Below are positions 24,856 through 34,487 of a DNA stretch of 64,000 bases, one piece after another. This DNA is from a virus. The stretch lies in the IMG/VR virus record IMGVR_UViG_3300046533_000294, positions 1-64,000 of that record. One strand, given 5' to 3'. A program made the position numbers and the translations under genes. How positions within the stretch are numbered: position 1 is the first letter of the stretch; each line of letters opens with the position of its first letter. A model generated the notes under the pieces. It had not been told where the DNA came from. It saw only the letters and a list, made by a program, of their open reading frames with translations, and ran no database searches.

Positions 24856-25058
24856 GTGCCAGCGACGAGATCACGCAAGCCGCACACATACTCCTCGCTG
24901 GCGGAGATCCTCTGCGGTGGCTCAACAGCGAAGATGCCTTCGAGACGAACATAATGTATCAAGTCGCTATCAAGGCAGTCGAGATGCAGCGCGAGGTCAT
25001 GTACGAGGATCTCGCACGTCGAATCGCAGCCAACGTGAGTAAGTTGTTCAAGAGGTAA
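24289..25058 (+). CDS. Tail assembly chaperone, -1 frameshift (GT-like) fusion
   Basis: Slippage by -1 at GGGGGAA (24846-24852) changes GAA TAG into GGA ATA GGT and continues in the -1 frame to the TAA at 25056-25058, adding about 67 residues. The extension begins IGASDEITQAAHILLAGGDP, contains RWLNSEDAFETNIMYQVAIK, and has no independent start codon with a ribosome site. It ends two bases before the tape measure ATG. The arrangement is the conserved programmed frameshift of long-tailed phages. Confidence 0.8.
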
Positions 25059-25060
25059 TC

Positions 25061-27268
25061 ATGGCCGGTACTACTGACCAGATGTTGATCGAGCAGATCA
25101 TCGTTGGCGGCGATAAGGTCGTTTCTACTCTCGCGGCCGAAGTCGCAGAGATGAAGGCACTGGAGCTGCAGAGTCTCAAGACTGCGGCGGGAGTAGGAGC
25201 GTCTCAGAAAAAGAGCTTCCTGCTCATGCAGACTCTCTTCACCGCTCGCCGCGTCTTGTACGGATTCTCGCTCGCGGTAGGCGCTACGGCGATCGGACTG
25301 CTCGATATGGGGTTCAAGTTCGACGTCATGATGCAGTCTTCGCAGCTCGCGTTCAGCGGCTTGCTACATTCGACGAGCCTGGCGAAGCAAGAACTCGACT
25401 TGTTGTTCCAGACGGCGGCACACTCGCCGTTCCTGTTCCAGAACCTGACACAGTCCGCTCGACTGCTGCTGGCGTTCGGGATGAACTTGAAGCAGACCAA
25501 CGCCGTAGTCATGTCGAGCGCAAACGCGCTCGCCTATTTCGGCAAGACCGGAGCTGATCTGGAGAACGTCTCGGCGACATTCGGCAAGATCTACCAGAGC
25601 GGATACTTGATGATGCGCCAGGTGAGGCAGCTAGTCGTCGCCGGCATCCCTGTCTTCCCGGCTCTGCGCAAGGAGCTGCACTTGACCGATCTCCAGGTTC
25701 AGCAGTTCATGGCTGGCAAGCTGAAGATCCCGTCCGACATCGGTATCCAGGCTTTGCTCAACTACATGAACAAGAACTTCGGCGACGGCATGCAGCGATT
25801 CAGCAAGACCTGGACTGGTCGCTGGACAACTCTCAAGGACTACACACAGATGCTCATCGGCGGACTGATCCAGGGGCCGTTCAACTCCATGCTGGCTCGA
25901 CTCGGCGTCATTAACGATGCCATGGCGAAGCTAATCGAGACATCCAAGACCAAGGGGTTTGGCGCGACGCTCCAGCAGCTAGACAGTATGCTGGGTGCAG
26001 GCGGAGGACTTGTTGGTGGGATCAATTTCCTTGTCATGGTGTTCAAGAGTCTCTGGAATATTCTCAAGCTGGTCTTCCCCGTCATGTGGAGCATGAGATA
26101 CATTTTCGTAGCTGCATTCGCACCTATTTACGCGCTTGCGGTAATCGTGTTGTGGTTGACTCAGCATGCGCTGCTGCCTCTCAAGGTCATTCTCTACCCG
26201 ATCGTGTTCGTGCTGCTTGTCCGCTACGTCATCTGGACGACGTACGCCTACATCGTGACGACGACGTATAAGGGAGCGGTGCTCCTGCTGAACATCGCGT
26301 TGAGCACCTACTACTGGATCCTGGGCAGATTGATCCTGGTCAAGCGCGCACTCGCACGCGCTACTGTTTTCCTCAACCTGGTGGAGAGGGTAGGCTGGCG
26401 CATGGCGATCCTGAACACCACGGCCGGCACCAGGTGGAATACGGCGTACAAGTATCTGGAGGCGCAGACCTGGCGACTCATCACTGCTCTCAGAGGACTG
26501 ACTCTCGCCGAGATTATCGCAGGTGGCTGGGTCGTCGTCATCATCCTAGCCGTGCTCGCTCTCTACGCTGCCTTCGCCTACTTCATGGTCAAGTCCAAGG
26601 CGTTCCGAGACTTCATGCTGCACTACGGTGGCTTCATCATGCTGTTCCTGGGGCCATTGGCAGTCGTCGGCACAGTCCTGCTCATCATCGGCTATTTCGG
26701 GAAGTTGAAGGCCGCATTCTTCGATCTAGTCAATTTCGTGAAGAGTCACTGGCTCGATCTGCTTCTGTTCTTCGCCACTGGAGGGCTCGGCAATATCCTC
26801 TACCACTTCTGGGATCCAATCAAGAACGGGCTCAGCGATGCCGTCAACTGGATGAAGGGGATCTTCACCGACCTGTTCAACTGGATCAAGAGCCAAGCCC
26901 AGGGCGCGCTCGATCCTCGAAACTGGATCCCATTCGGACTCGGATCTCTAGTCGGTGGCAAGGGCCACGTGGGCTTCAGTTGGACTGACTTGATCAAACT
27001 TCCATTCGCTGGGTTCTGGGCTGAGGGTGGCGTAACCAAGCAACACGGATATGCAGTTGTGGGCGAGCGTGGCCCGGAACTGGTCTGGTTGCCCGGAGGA
27101 GCAAATGTCCGCCCACTCGCGCCGATGCCGGCGGCGGCTGGCACCCAGCAGCTCCAGGCAGGCGGTGGCCCGAGACAGCTGACGGTTCACGTTCCAGTCA
27201 TGCTCGATAGTGGAGTTCTCGCTAACTCGACAGCCAAGCTGATGCTCGACCAGATGGCGAGGGCATGA
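25061..27268 (+). CDS. Tape measure protein
   Basis: A 735-residue protein, the ruler of tail length and the protein ejected into the envelope. Residues about 75-250 hold the conserved tape-measure block (LTQSARLLLAFGMNLKQTNA, FGKTGADLENVSATFGKIYQ). About 325-560 contain several strongly hydrophobic helices probably able to insert in membrane. The short length relative to many myoviruses predicts a fairly short tail. A Gly-rich end with GYAVVGERGPELVWLPGG follows. Confidence 0.85.
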   Translation: MAGTTDQMLIEQIIVGGDKVVSTLAAEVAEMKALELQSLKTAAGVGASQKKSFLLMQTLFTARRVLYGFSLAVGATAIGLLDMGFKFDVMMQSSQLAFSGLLHSTSLAKQELDLLFQTAAHSPFLFQNLTQSARLLLAFGMNLKQTNAVVMSSANALAYFGKTGADLENVSATFGKIYQSGYLMMRQVRQLVVAGIPVFPALRKELHLTDLQVQQFMAGKLKIPSDIGIQALLNYMNKNFGDGMQRFSKTWTGRWTTLKDYTQMLIGGLIQGPFNSMLARLGVINDAMAKLIETSKTKGFGATLQQLDSMLGAGGGLVGGINFLVMVFKSLWNILKLVFPVMWSMRYIFVAAFAPIYALAVIVLWLTQHALLPLKVILYPIVFVLLVRYVIWTTYAYIVTTTYKGAVLLLNIALSTYYWILGRLILVKRALARATVFLNLVERVGWRMAILNTTAGTRWNTAYKYLEAQTWRLITALRGLTLAEIIAGGWVVVIILAVLALYAAFAYFMVKSKAFRDFMLHYGGFIMLFLGPLAVVGTVLLIIGYFGKLKAAFFDLVNFVKSHWLDLLLFFATGGLGNILYHFWDPIKNGLSDAVNWMKGIFTDLFNWIKSQAQGALDPRNWIPFGLGSLVGGKGHVGFSWTDLIKLPFAGFWAEGGVTKQHGYAVVGERGPELVWLPGGANVRPLAPMPAAAGTQQLQAGGGPRQLTVHVPVMLDSGVLANSTAKLMLDQMARA

Positions 27269-27993
27269 TGGCGTCTCCGCAACAGTACATTACGATCCGA
27301 TCCGCGAGCGGCTCCGTCTCGGCTCTGCTCGATGACACGACGCCAACGGTCACGGACGGTTATGGTGGCTGGCAGGAAGTCCAGCGCGCTCGCCGGACAG
27401 CCTACGTTGATTGGCCGGGGAAGAACGCGCTCAAGATGCAGATTGGCATTGTGTTCGATGGCTTCGCTGCCGACAAGGATGTGTCTGGTCAAGTCAAGAC
27501 GCTAGAGAGCATGGCTCTGCCGATCGACGGGACACTCGCTCCTCCACATGTCACCCTCGCTGGGTTCGTACCACATACAGATCTGACATGGGTTATCGAC
27601 ACCATCACCTGGGGAGATACCAACAGGAACGAGAAGGGCATCCTGGTTCGGCAGAAGTTGACCATCATGTTCTGGCAGTATGTGCCCGAGGACATCATCG
27701 TGAAGTCTCTGGCTAGTAAGACTCGCGCATCGTCCAAAGCCAAGAGCACCGCCTCGAAGGGCACGCCCACGCGCAGCTACAGCCGGACGACATACGGTTA
27801 CAGTCCTTCAACTACCTCGACTGCCGTGGCCACGACTCTCTACGTCGCCAAGGCAGGCGACACCCTGAACTCGATCGCAGCGAAGCAGCTTGGCGACTAC
27901 AAGCGATGGACGGAGATCGCCGACTTGAACAATCTAACTAACCCATTCACGCCATTCAAGGGTGGAGAGAAGCTCAAGGTGCCGATCAGCTAA
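27265..27993 (+). CDS. LysM-domain baseplate protein
   Basis: A 242-residue protein. ATG at 27265 or 27268; the former overlaps the tape measure stop. The C-terminal 50 residues are a LysM motif (LYVAKAGDTLNSIAAKQLGD, then NNLTNPF and GEKLKVP). In P2, Mu and T4-like tails a LysM protein (gpX/gp53 type) follows the tape measure and joins the hub to the tube. A Ser/Thr-rich linker separates it from a beta-rich N-terminal part. Confidence 0.8.
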   Translation: MMASPQQYITIRSASGSVSALLDDTTPTVTDGYGGWQEVQRARRTAYVDWPGKNALKMQIGIVFDGFAADKDVSGQVKTLESMALPIDGTLAPPHVTLAGFVPHTDLTWVIDTITWGDTNRNEKGILVRQKLTIMFWQYVPEDIIVKSLASKTRASSKAKSTASKGTPTRSYSRTTYGYSPSTTSTAVATTLYVAKAGDTLNSIAAKQLGDYKRWTEIADLNNLTNPFTPFKGGEKLKVPIS

Positions 27994-30209
27994 TGGCCTT
28001 CTCTCCTCCCAAAGGTGGCGGCGGTGCTACGCCAGCGCCTCCCAAGACGACTGTTCCTCTCAGCCCTAATTCGCCGGTGGATCGTGGCGCAGGAAACAAG
28101 CCAGCCGATAGCTGGGGCATGGCGACGGACATCGGTGATCTTTGGGTCTGGGTCGAGGGCAACAAAGTCGAGAACATCCGGGAGCGCGTGATCGCCGACG
28201 GAGCCAAGATCAAGCTCACGATCGACGGCGCGCATACCGTGACAATCTCGCTGGACGACTACGACCGGAAGATCCTACGAGGCAAGAACATCATTCGCCA
28301 CAAGTCGCAGGTCTTTCTCCAGAGCCGCTGGTGGACGCTCGTGCAGGGATCGAAGAATGGCGACCAGCTCGATCTCACTTTCGAGGATGCCCACACCGCC
28401 AACCTGCGCACGTACGGCAAGCTGCTCCTACTCCCGAAGACTTGGGGCAGCCGATGCCAGTTCATCTGGCGCCTCGTTCTGGAAGCAGCCGCTACCGACA
28501 AGAGTCTCAACTACGAGGCTCCATGCGCCGGAAAGAATATCCCACAGAAATTGATCAACTCTGTTCTCGGACTACAGACGCCTAGCTCACCTTACATCCG
28601 TGACCCATACGTCTCGGTGAAGCCAGCGACTAAGAAGACCATCTACGTTGATGGTGTTCCGGCGAACTCTGCACAGATCGACATCATCAACACGATCATG
28701 GATGTCTGCTCCTCGATGAACGTCCGGCGTAAGGTCGCGGTCACCGTCATCATGATCGGGATCCACGAGTCCACTCTACGCAATTTGGAGTTTTCCCAGA
28801 GCCCCGTGAGCATTCTGACCGGACACCCGCATCGAGGAGTCTGGCAGCAAGATCCGTTCTACTGGCCCGCGAGCGGCAATGTGCGCACGGACGCGATCGG
28901 TGATGGAACGCACAAGGGGGCGGTCGCGGCGTGTAACGCGGTAGACAAGCAGTATCAGAATGTCTCGGTGAACGAGCTGGCTAACCGAACGCAGGTTGTG
29001 AGCGGATACGACTTCTTTGGTAGGGGTGGCGAGTTCCGCATCGAGGCCGAGCGCATTGTTACTGCCTGGGGCTGGTCGGGAGGCGACATCACGACTACGC
29101 TGCCCAAGAGCCAGCAGCCAAAGAGTGGTACGGCCATCACGGCTGGAGCAGGCGGGCAGCCATTCGGCAAGGTGCCGGATATTCCTCCGACCTTCCTGAC
29201 GGCCGGCAGCAGCGGAGGCACTAACTCTCAATGGCATCGTGGTGCGCCCCGATCAAAGAAGGGCGTACGCCGGTTCGAGAACGAGAACAGCTGGACATGT
29301 ATCCAGCGGATGGCGAGCGAGGTCAACTGGTACGCTTTCATGTTGGGTGACTATCTCGTGTTCGCTCCGGGCGATTGGCTCTTTGCCAAGCCGGTGGACT
29401 TTACCTTCAAGGAGTTTGAGCAGGGCGTTAGTTACATCGACTTCGACTACGATGTCAACAAGATGAACGCTACATGCACAATACACACTCGGATCGAGGA
29501 ATGGCCAGTCGATCCTGGTAACGTCATCAAGCTCGAAGACATGGGCATCGTGGATGGCGACTGGCTGGTGAGCGCGTACGAGCGCAGCTTGTTCAGCCAT
29601 GAAGTCACCGTTACCTGCATCAAGCCCAAGCCGAAGTTCCCCGAGCCGACTACCACTAGCAATATCTTCCAGCCTGGCACTACCACCGGTGGCGAGGTTG
29701 TCCCACCGGCCACAAGCCCGATCGTCGGCGACGACATTCGTCACTCGATCGCTGCTTGGGCGGTCAGCGGGGCGAAGGGCCCACCGCCATACTACCGCTC
29801 ACCTTCAGATCCCATCAACAAGAAGCCCGGTTTCTGGCCGGAGAGGATGGACTGTTCCGGGTTTGTCATCCAGTGTTACTGCTGGGGCAGCAAGCTCAAG
29901 GAGAAGTACGATCCCTGCCAGAACAACTGGGGTGGAGGAAGCACTGCGACTATGTATCCCAATGGCAGAACGATCCCCCAGGGCCAGGCGCAGATGGCCG
30001 ACGTGGTCATCTGGTCGAACGGCCCTGCTGTCGGAGGCGATCACGAGCACACGGCTGTCTTCATCGAAGACTGGAATGGGACTGCGACTAAGATGATTAG
30101 TCATGGTGGAAGCACGCCAGGGCCATCCCAGACTACCTTCGGCGACGAGAACGACTGGCAGATCCTCCATCACAGTGCCAGACCAACCGTCAAGAACTAC
30201 ATCGACTAA
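27993..30209 (+). CDS. Baseplate hub protein fused to an NlpC/P60 peptidase
   Basis: A 738-residue protein. After a Pro-rich start, residues about 45-560 form the gpD/gp27-like hub (VTISLDDYDRKILRGKNIIR, LDLTFEDAHTANLRTYGKLL). Residues about 580-738 are an NlpC/P60 cysteine peptidase: catalytic Cys at 621 in MDCSGFVIQCYCWG, His in GGDHEHTAVFIEDW near 684-686. The enzyme would cut peptide bridges in peptidoglycan at the point of tube entry. Fusion of hydrolase and hub puts enzyme stoichiometry at three per virion, by analogy with hub trimers. Confidence 0.8.
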   Translation: MAFSPPKGGGGATPAPPKTTVPLSPNSPVDRGAGNKPADSWGMATDIGDLWVWVEGNKVENIRERVIADGAKIKLTIDGAHTVTISLDDYDRKILRGKNIIRHKSQVFLQSRWWTLVQGSKNGDQLDLTFEDAHTANLRTYGKLLLLPKTWGSRCQFIWRLVLEAAATDKSLNYEAPCAGKNIPQKLINSVLGLQTPSSPYIRDPYVSVKPATKKTIYVDGVPANSAQIDIINTIMDVCSSMNVRRKVAVTVIMIGIHESTLRNLEFSQSPVSILTGHPHRGVWQQDPFYWPASGNVRTDAIGDGTHKGAVAACNAVDKQYQNVSVNELANRTQVVSGYDFFGRGGEFRIEAERIVTAWGWSGGDITTTLPKSQQPKSGTAITAGAGGQPFGKVPDIPPTFLTAGSSGGTNSQWHRGAPRSKKGVRRFENENSWTCIQRMASEVNWYAFMLGDYLVFAPGDWLFAKPVDFTFKEFEQGVSYIDFDYDVNKMNATCTIHTRIEEWPVDPGNVIKLEDMGIVDGDWLVSAYERSLFSHEVTVTCIKPKPKFPEPTTTSNIFQPGTTTGGEVVPPATSPIVGDDIRHSIAAWAVSGAKGPPPYYRSPSDPINKKPGFWPERMDCSGFVIQCYCWGSKLKEKYDPCQNNWGGGSTATMYPNGRTIPQGQAQMADVVIWSNGPAVGGDHEHTAVFIEDWNGTATKMISHGGSTPGPSQTTFGDENDWQILHHSARPTVKNYID

Positions 30210-31093
30210 TGCCACAGACTCAACAACTCGTCGAGCTACTGAAGCCTGATAACCAGGAGACTATAGACTTCAGTGGTGCTTGGTACGCTGAAGTTGCAGT
30301 CGATGTCCAGGACTTTAGCGATCCAATGTGGGTACTCATTCCTGACTTCAGTGACACTCTTGTCTGGGGCCCATGCGTCTGGCAGAGCCGCGACGCGCAG
30401 AGTCTGCCGCACCAAGGAGATCTCGCGCTCGCGATCTACGACAACCGACGCAATATGTGGATCCCATGCTGGTGGCCTTTCACCGACAACACTAGCTCAG
30501 CGGTGCGCCCTCCGAACCCCAGCTCCAAGTATCCTCCCAGCACTGCTCCTCCGGCTAGTGGGATTCTCAAGTCGGTCGGCGGCCACCCGGTCGAGCAGAG
30601 AATCCAGAAGGGATCGGGCGAGGGTGGCGGGGCTGGAGTCCCAGTCACGTCATCGGTACAGCGCGGAGTCATCCACGACACCGAGGGTGCCGGCGACTAC
30701 AATGGGCAGATAGACTTCATGGCGTCGGCATACTTCCCCAACTTCGCGATCGGGACGGACAACGGACAAGTCCGCATCACTCAGTTCGAGCCGGTCGGTG
30801 TCTCATCCGACGCGACGGCAGCCCACGACTTCGAGATCATGTGTCAGATCGAGATCATCGCGCCGAGCGGAGCAGCGAACTACACGACAGGTCAGTGGCG
30901 CTCTTGGCTCACCCCGATCAAATCTGCTCTGCAAGGGCTGATGGGCAGCGTCGGCGTCCCGATGACGTACCGAGGCGCTCCAGCCAACCGAGGGCAGAAC
31001 TGGGCGCAGTCTGGCTGGTTCGGGCATATTGACGTTCCTGACAACGACCACACCGATCCGGGAACAGGTTTCCCATGGAGTGACTATCTATGA
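30209..31093 (+). CDS. Tail spike with OB-fold and amidase domain
   Basis: A 294-residue protein. Residues about 35-92 (FSDPMWVLIPDFSDTLVWGP, LALAIYDNRRNMWIPCWWPF) form an OB-fold like the gpV/gp5 spike base. From about 150 on there is an N-acetylmuramoyl-L-alanine amidase of the amidase_2 type: GVIHDTEGAGD with H156, WFGHIDVPDNDHTDPG with H273 and D283, the likely zinc ligands and catalytic site. It cleaves the glycan-peptide bond during entry. It neighbours a hub carrying a different hydrolase, giving two activities at the tail tip. Confidence 0.75.
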   Translation: MPQTQQLVELLKPDNQETIDFSGAWYAEVAVDVQDFSDPMWVLIPDFSDTLVWGPCVWQSRDAQSLPHQGDLALAIYDNRRNMWIPCWWPFTDNTSSAVRPPNPSSKYPPSTAPPASGILKSVGGHPVEQRIQKGSGEGGGAGVPVTSSVQRGVIHDTEGAGDYNGQIDFMASAYFPNFAIGTDNGQVRITQFEPVGVSSDATAAHDFEIMCQIEIIAPSGAANYTTGQWRSWLTPIKSALQGLMGSVGVPMTYRGAPANRGQNWAQSGWFGHIDVPDNDHTDPGTGFPWSDYL

Positions 31094-31443
31094 GAAGTAA
31101 GGACGTACTGACTCCCCACATCTCGATTCCCTTCACGATGCTGGCCTGGGGAGTCGGCGGTGTGGACGTGAACGAGCAGGATACGCTGGATGATGTCTAC
31201 GACTGCGTACAAGCGGTCATCCGCTGCCCTGAGAACTGGCGGCCGGAGTTGATGGCGTTCGGAATCGCCGACCAGACGTTCACGCAGAACGAGATCGACC
31301 TAGGCGAGATCGCCGACAAAGTGAGCGTCTGGGAGCCTCGGTCGGAAGTTCTCTACGAGCAGGCCCTGAGCGGGATCACATTGCTGGATGACATCGTCAA
31401 GGCGAGAGTCGCTAGAATCCAGACTGGAGGCTCCAGTGCCTAG
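31090..31443 (+). CDS. Baseplate wedge protein, gp25/gpW-like
   Basis: A 117-residue protein with the gp25-like pattern DVNEQDTLDDVYDCVQAVIR followed by CPENWRPELMAFGIADQTF and a C-terminal helix. These proteins initiate sheath assembly at the baseplate. It overlaps the spike gene by four bases (ATGA), and AGACTGGAGG at its end is the ribosome site of the next gene. Confidence 0.8.
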   Translation: MRSKDVLTPHISIPFTMLAWGVGGVDVNEQDTLDDVYDCVQAVIRCPENWRPELMAFGIADQTFTQNEIDLGEIADKVSVWEPRSEVLYEQALSGITLLDDIVKARVARIQTGGSSA

Positions 31444-32917
31444 TTATCTCAGCCCGCCTATCGAGACTGACCCGCAGATCCTGGCGCAGGACAGCTTCGA
31501 CTTCCTCCAAACGGAGTATCCTGGCTGGATCCCTGCCGAGGGCAACTTTGAAGTCTGGTTGATCGAGTGCATGGCCCGGATGATCGGGCAGCTCCGAGAC
31601 ATCACCAGCCTCGTACCTACGGCCATCTTCAAATACTTCGGTCAGACTTTGATGGGGATCGTCCCTGTCGAGGCGAGCAACGCGACCGGCTACACGACCT
31701 GGACGATGATTGACGATCTTGGCTACACGATCCCTGCCGGAACCCAGATCCAGATACGTGATGCCTCAGGCAACTACTACCCATTCGAGACCAACGTTGA
31801 CTACATCGTAGCTCCGGGCAACACCGTCACTGACACTGCTGCCGTAGGTATCACGGCCGTCTTCGAGGGCGCTGCTAGCTCCGGGCTCACCGGCGATGCT
31901 GAGCTTCTGGACATCCTCGCGTTCGTAGCTAGTGTGACCGTCGAGGGACAGACGATGGGCGGCCAGGATGGACAGACTGACGACGAATACCTTGACCACC
32001 TAGTTGAGCAGCTCCAGTTGATGGCTCCGCGTCCGATCCTCGCGCCGGACTTCGCCGCCATGGCCAAGAACATCGCTGGTGTCTGGCGAGCCGTCGCGAT
32101 CGACGGTCTGGTGCCTTCAGTTAACGAAGTCCAGCGTGTTGCTGTAGACGCTACCGCAGGGACTTTCACACTCACCTTCGGCGGGCAGACGACAGCGGCG
32201 CTAGCCTTCAACGTCACAGCGGCTGCTCTTCAGGCAGCACTAGCGGCGCTATCCAGCATCGGCCCCAACAACGTGGCGGTAACGGGTGGGCCTGGGAACG
32301 CAGGCGCGACGACACCATACAGCGTCACATTCATCGGCACACTAGCCGGAACCAACGTTGCCCAGATGACATCGAACGGGACGCTGCTGACGGGTGGAAC
32401 GACTCACACTGCCACAGTGACCACGGTGACTGCTGGAGTTGCGACTGCGTACAACGTCGAGCGGTATGTGTCTGTATTCCCGGTGGACGAGTTCGGGCAG
32501 CCAGTCGCCGGTAACGTCAGGACGACACTAGCGAGCTATCTCGACAGCCTGCGTGAAGTCAATTTCGTAGTCCCGGTGGTGGATCCGAAGTATCAGGAAT
32601 TTGATGTCCAGGTCGAAGTGGTAGCGAATCCTGGCACCGACAAGGTGGCGCTACAGGCTGCTGTTGTCGCTGCTCTTCAGAGTTATCTCGATCCATCCAA
32701 GTGGGGTGTGCCCCTGAACGACAGCACCGAGTGGCTGAACGATACGCACCTACGCTTCCTGGAAGTTGCCCAGGTCGTCAACAACGTGATCGGTGTCAAC
32801 TACATCGTCAACCTAACGACGGCGCTCCATAACGGATCGCCCAACGTCGTAGACATCGCTATGCCTGGCGACGTGGCCCTCCCGACTGCTGGCTCGATCG
32901 TGGTGACGGTGGACTAA
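31436..32917 (+). CDS. Baseplate J-like wedge protein with an inserted beta domain
   Basis: A 493-residue protein starting at GTG with GGAGG five bases upstream. It has the gpJ/gp6 framework: FEVWLIECMARMIGQLRDIT, LGYTIPAGTQIQI, TVEGQTMGGQDGQTDDEYLD, and a C-terminal VDPKYQEFDVQVEVVANPGT. Between the halves, residues about 231-334 are a foreign beta-rich module (VAVDATAGTFTLTFGGQTTA, then ALAFNVTAAALQAALAAL and VAVTGGPG) of the kind repeated in many bacterial and phage surface proteins. The insertion probably displays a domain on the baseplate rim. Confidence 0.85.
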   Translation: MPSYLSPPIETDPQILAQDSFDFLQTEYPGWIPAEGNFEVWLIECMARMIGQLRDITSLVPTAIFKYFGQTLMGIVPVEASNATGYTTWTMIDDLGYTIPAGTQIQIRDASGNYYPFETNVDYIVAPGNTVTDTAAVGITAVFEGAASSGLTGDAELLDILAFVASVTVEGQTMGGQDGQTDDEYLDHLVEQLQLMAPRPILAPDFAAMAKNIAGVWRAVAIDGLVPSVNEVQRVAVDATAGTFTLTFGGQTTAALAFNVTAAALQAALAALSSIGPNNVAVTGGPGNAGATTPYSVTFIGTLAGTNVAQMTSNGTLLTGGTTHTATVTTVTAGVATAYNVERYVSVFPVDEFGQPVAGNVRTTLASYLDSLREVNFVVPVVDPKYQEFDVQVEVVANPGTDKVALQAAVVAALQSYLDPSKWGVPLNDSTEWLNDTHLRFLEVAQVVNNVIGVNYIVNLTTALHNGSPNVVDIAMPGDVALPTAGSIVVTVD

Positions 32918-34479
32918 TGCCGCCTGGAGCAGCCCCACAGACAGCGATTCTCGATGCCTTCAACCGTGCTGACTCGGGATCACTCGGGTCGGCTTGGTCA
33001 TCGCCTGCTCTGAGCGGAGAAAGTTCCCTCAAGATCGGTGGCAATAATGCTGTAGGATACATTGGGCAGAACATTCCTTGCTCTAGTTACTACAACACAT
33101 TATTGAATGCTGCTGGTGGCGCTGAGTGTTACATAGACCTAGCGAGTTTCACCGGAGGAGCCAACTTCCAGTTGATCTTTGGTCTTACCTCGGTAGGGAA
33201 TGGATGGCGCTTCGTCTGTGATCAGGCGAATGACATCTACCGGCTGAACCGAATGGTCGCCTCAGCGGACACGACGATCGCATCGAACAACGGAGGCACC
33301 TCAAACTGCACGAGACTCTGGGTGTACTTCGAGCCGTCCGGTACGACCGGCATGCAGATCTGGTGCTATGCATGGAACAACTCCACTGGTGCCTGGGTTC
33401 TGCAATGCAACTACACTGATACCTACTGGGGTGTCGTCAGTAATCAGTACTTTGGTTTGAGGATCTCAGGGAGCTATTCTGTAGCCCTAGACAACTTTGG
33501 TGGTGGCTCGCTCGGCGTCAGAGGGCAGGCAGCCCCAGCCGTCGCTACGGCGTCGGCCATCCCGGCGACGACGTTCAAATCTCTTTCAGGGATCGCTGTC
33601 CCGGCTGTTGCAACGGCCGCGTCACCGAGTGCTAGTCCAAGGATGGCCCCGGTAGCTGCGGCGGCTACCTCGACTGCGGGAGCGTTGCCAGCAAAGAGCA
33701 AGATGGTCGTCAACGCAACGTACGCTACGGCTACGGCGACATCGGCTGTCGCAACAGGATCGACTGTCATCCCAGTCTATCCGCCAATCAAGCCGCCGAC
33801 ACCTGCGCCACCACCGCCACCGCCAGATCCGCGAGACGTGCCGGCACTCGATGGGCCGTTCACGTACATCATGTACAACGCGATGCTGCCGCTCGCCTGG
33901 GCCGACGAGAGTCTTGGCTGGCCAATGCTGAACTTCTTCAAGTCGATCGCTTACACCGTCCATGAGCCGTATGCGCTGGCCGTCGATCCTGGCTGGCAGC
34001 TCGTCGTGGACATCAACAATGTGCCATCGAAGTTCCTGGACTGGCTGGCGCAGTTCGTAGGGATTCCGACGATCACGTTCACCAACCAGACGAATGATGT
34101 CAAGCGCGCCGAGATCCTCGACGCTCCAGGCTGGCATCGTGGAACGCGCGCTCGCATGGTCAAGGCCGCTCAGGCAACGCTGACAGGGAACCAGAACGTG
34201 TTTGTCTATGAGCGGTATGACCCCAACTTTCCCGGACAGGATCGAGCCTACCACATTACGTTCATCACCTACGCGAGTGAGACGCCTAGCTCAGCCAGCA
34301 CCCTCGCGGCTCTGACGGCAGCCAAGCCGGGTGGGCTCCAGATGACGCTGCTGTCGAGAGCCGGACAGATTTGGATGTGGTTCCGAGATCATTATCCGCC
34401 AACAACCTCGCGGACATGGGCGATTGCCAAGTCGGATTACGCCGACTGGGAACATGCCCGTGACGTGACCTACTACTAG
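32917..34479 (+). CDS. Tail protein I-like with N-terminal lectin-like domain
   Basis: A 520-residue protein. Residues about 8-200 (LDAFNRADSGSLGSAWSSPA through LDNFGGGSLG) repeat the domain of the protein at 15256. About 200-300 are Ala/Thr/Pro-rich with the same VAP-type repeats and a poly-Pro linker. About 305-520 match phage tail protein I (gpI): MYNAMLPLAWADE, FLDWLAQFVGIPTI, RAEILDAPGWHRGTRARMVK. gpI normally carries fibres at the baseplate edge; here the N-terminal addition may itself be an adhesin. Confidence 0.8.
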   Translation: MPPGAAPQTAILDAFNRADSGSLGSAWSSPALSGESSLKIGGNNAVGYIGQNIPCSSYYNTLLNAAGGAECYIDLASFTGGANFQLIFGLTSVGNGWRFVCDQANDIYRLNRMVASADTTIASNNGGTSNCTRLWVYFEPSGTTGMQIWCYAWNNSTGAWVLQCNYTDTYWGVVSNQYFGLRISGSYSVALDNFGGGSLGVRGQAAPAVATASAIPATTFKSLSGIAVPAVATAASPSASPRMAPVAAAATSTAGALPAKSKMVVNATYATATATSAVATGSTVIPVYPPIKPPTPAPPPPPPDPRDVPALDGPFTYIMYNAMLPLAWADESLGWPMLNFFKSIAYTVHEPYALAVDPGWQLVVDINNVPSKFLDWLAQFVGIPTITFTNQTNDVKRAEILDAPGWHRGTRARMVKAAQATLTGNQNVFVYERYDPNFPGQDRAYHITFITYASETPSSASTLAALTAAKPGGLQMTLLSRAGQIWMWFRDHYPPTTSRTWAIAKSDYADWEHARDVTYY

Positions 34480-34487
34480 GAGGGACA

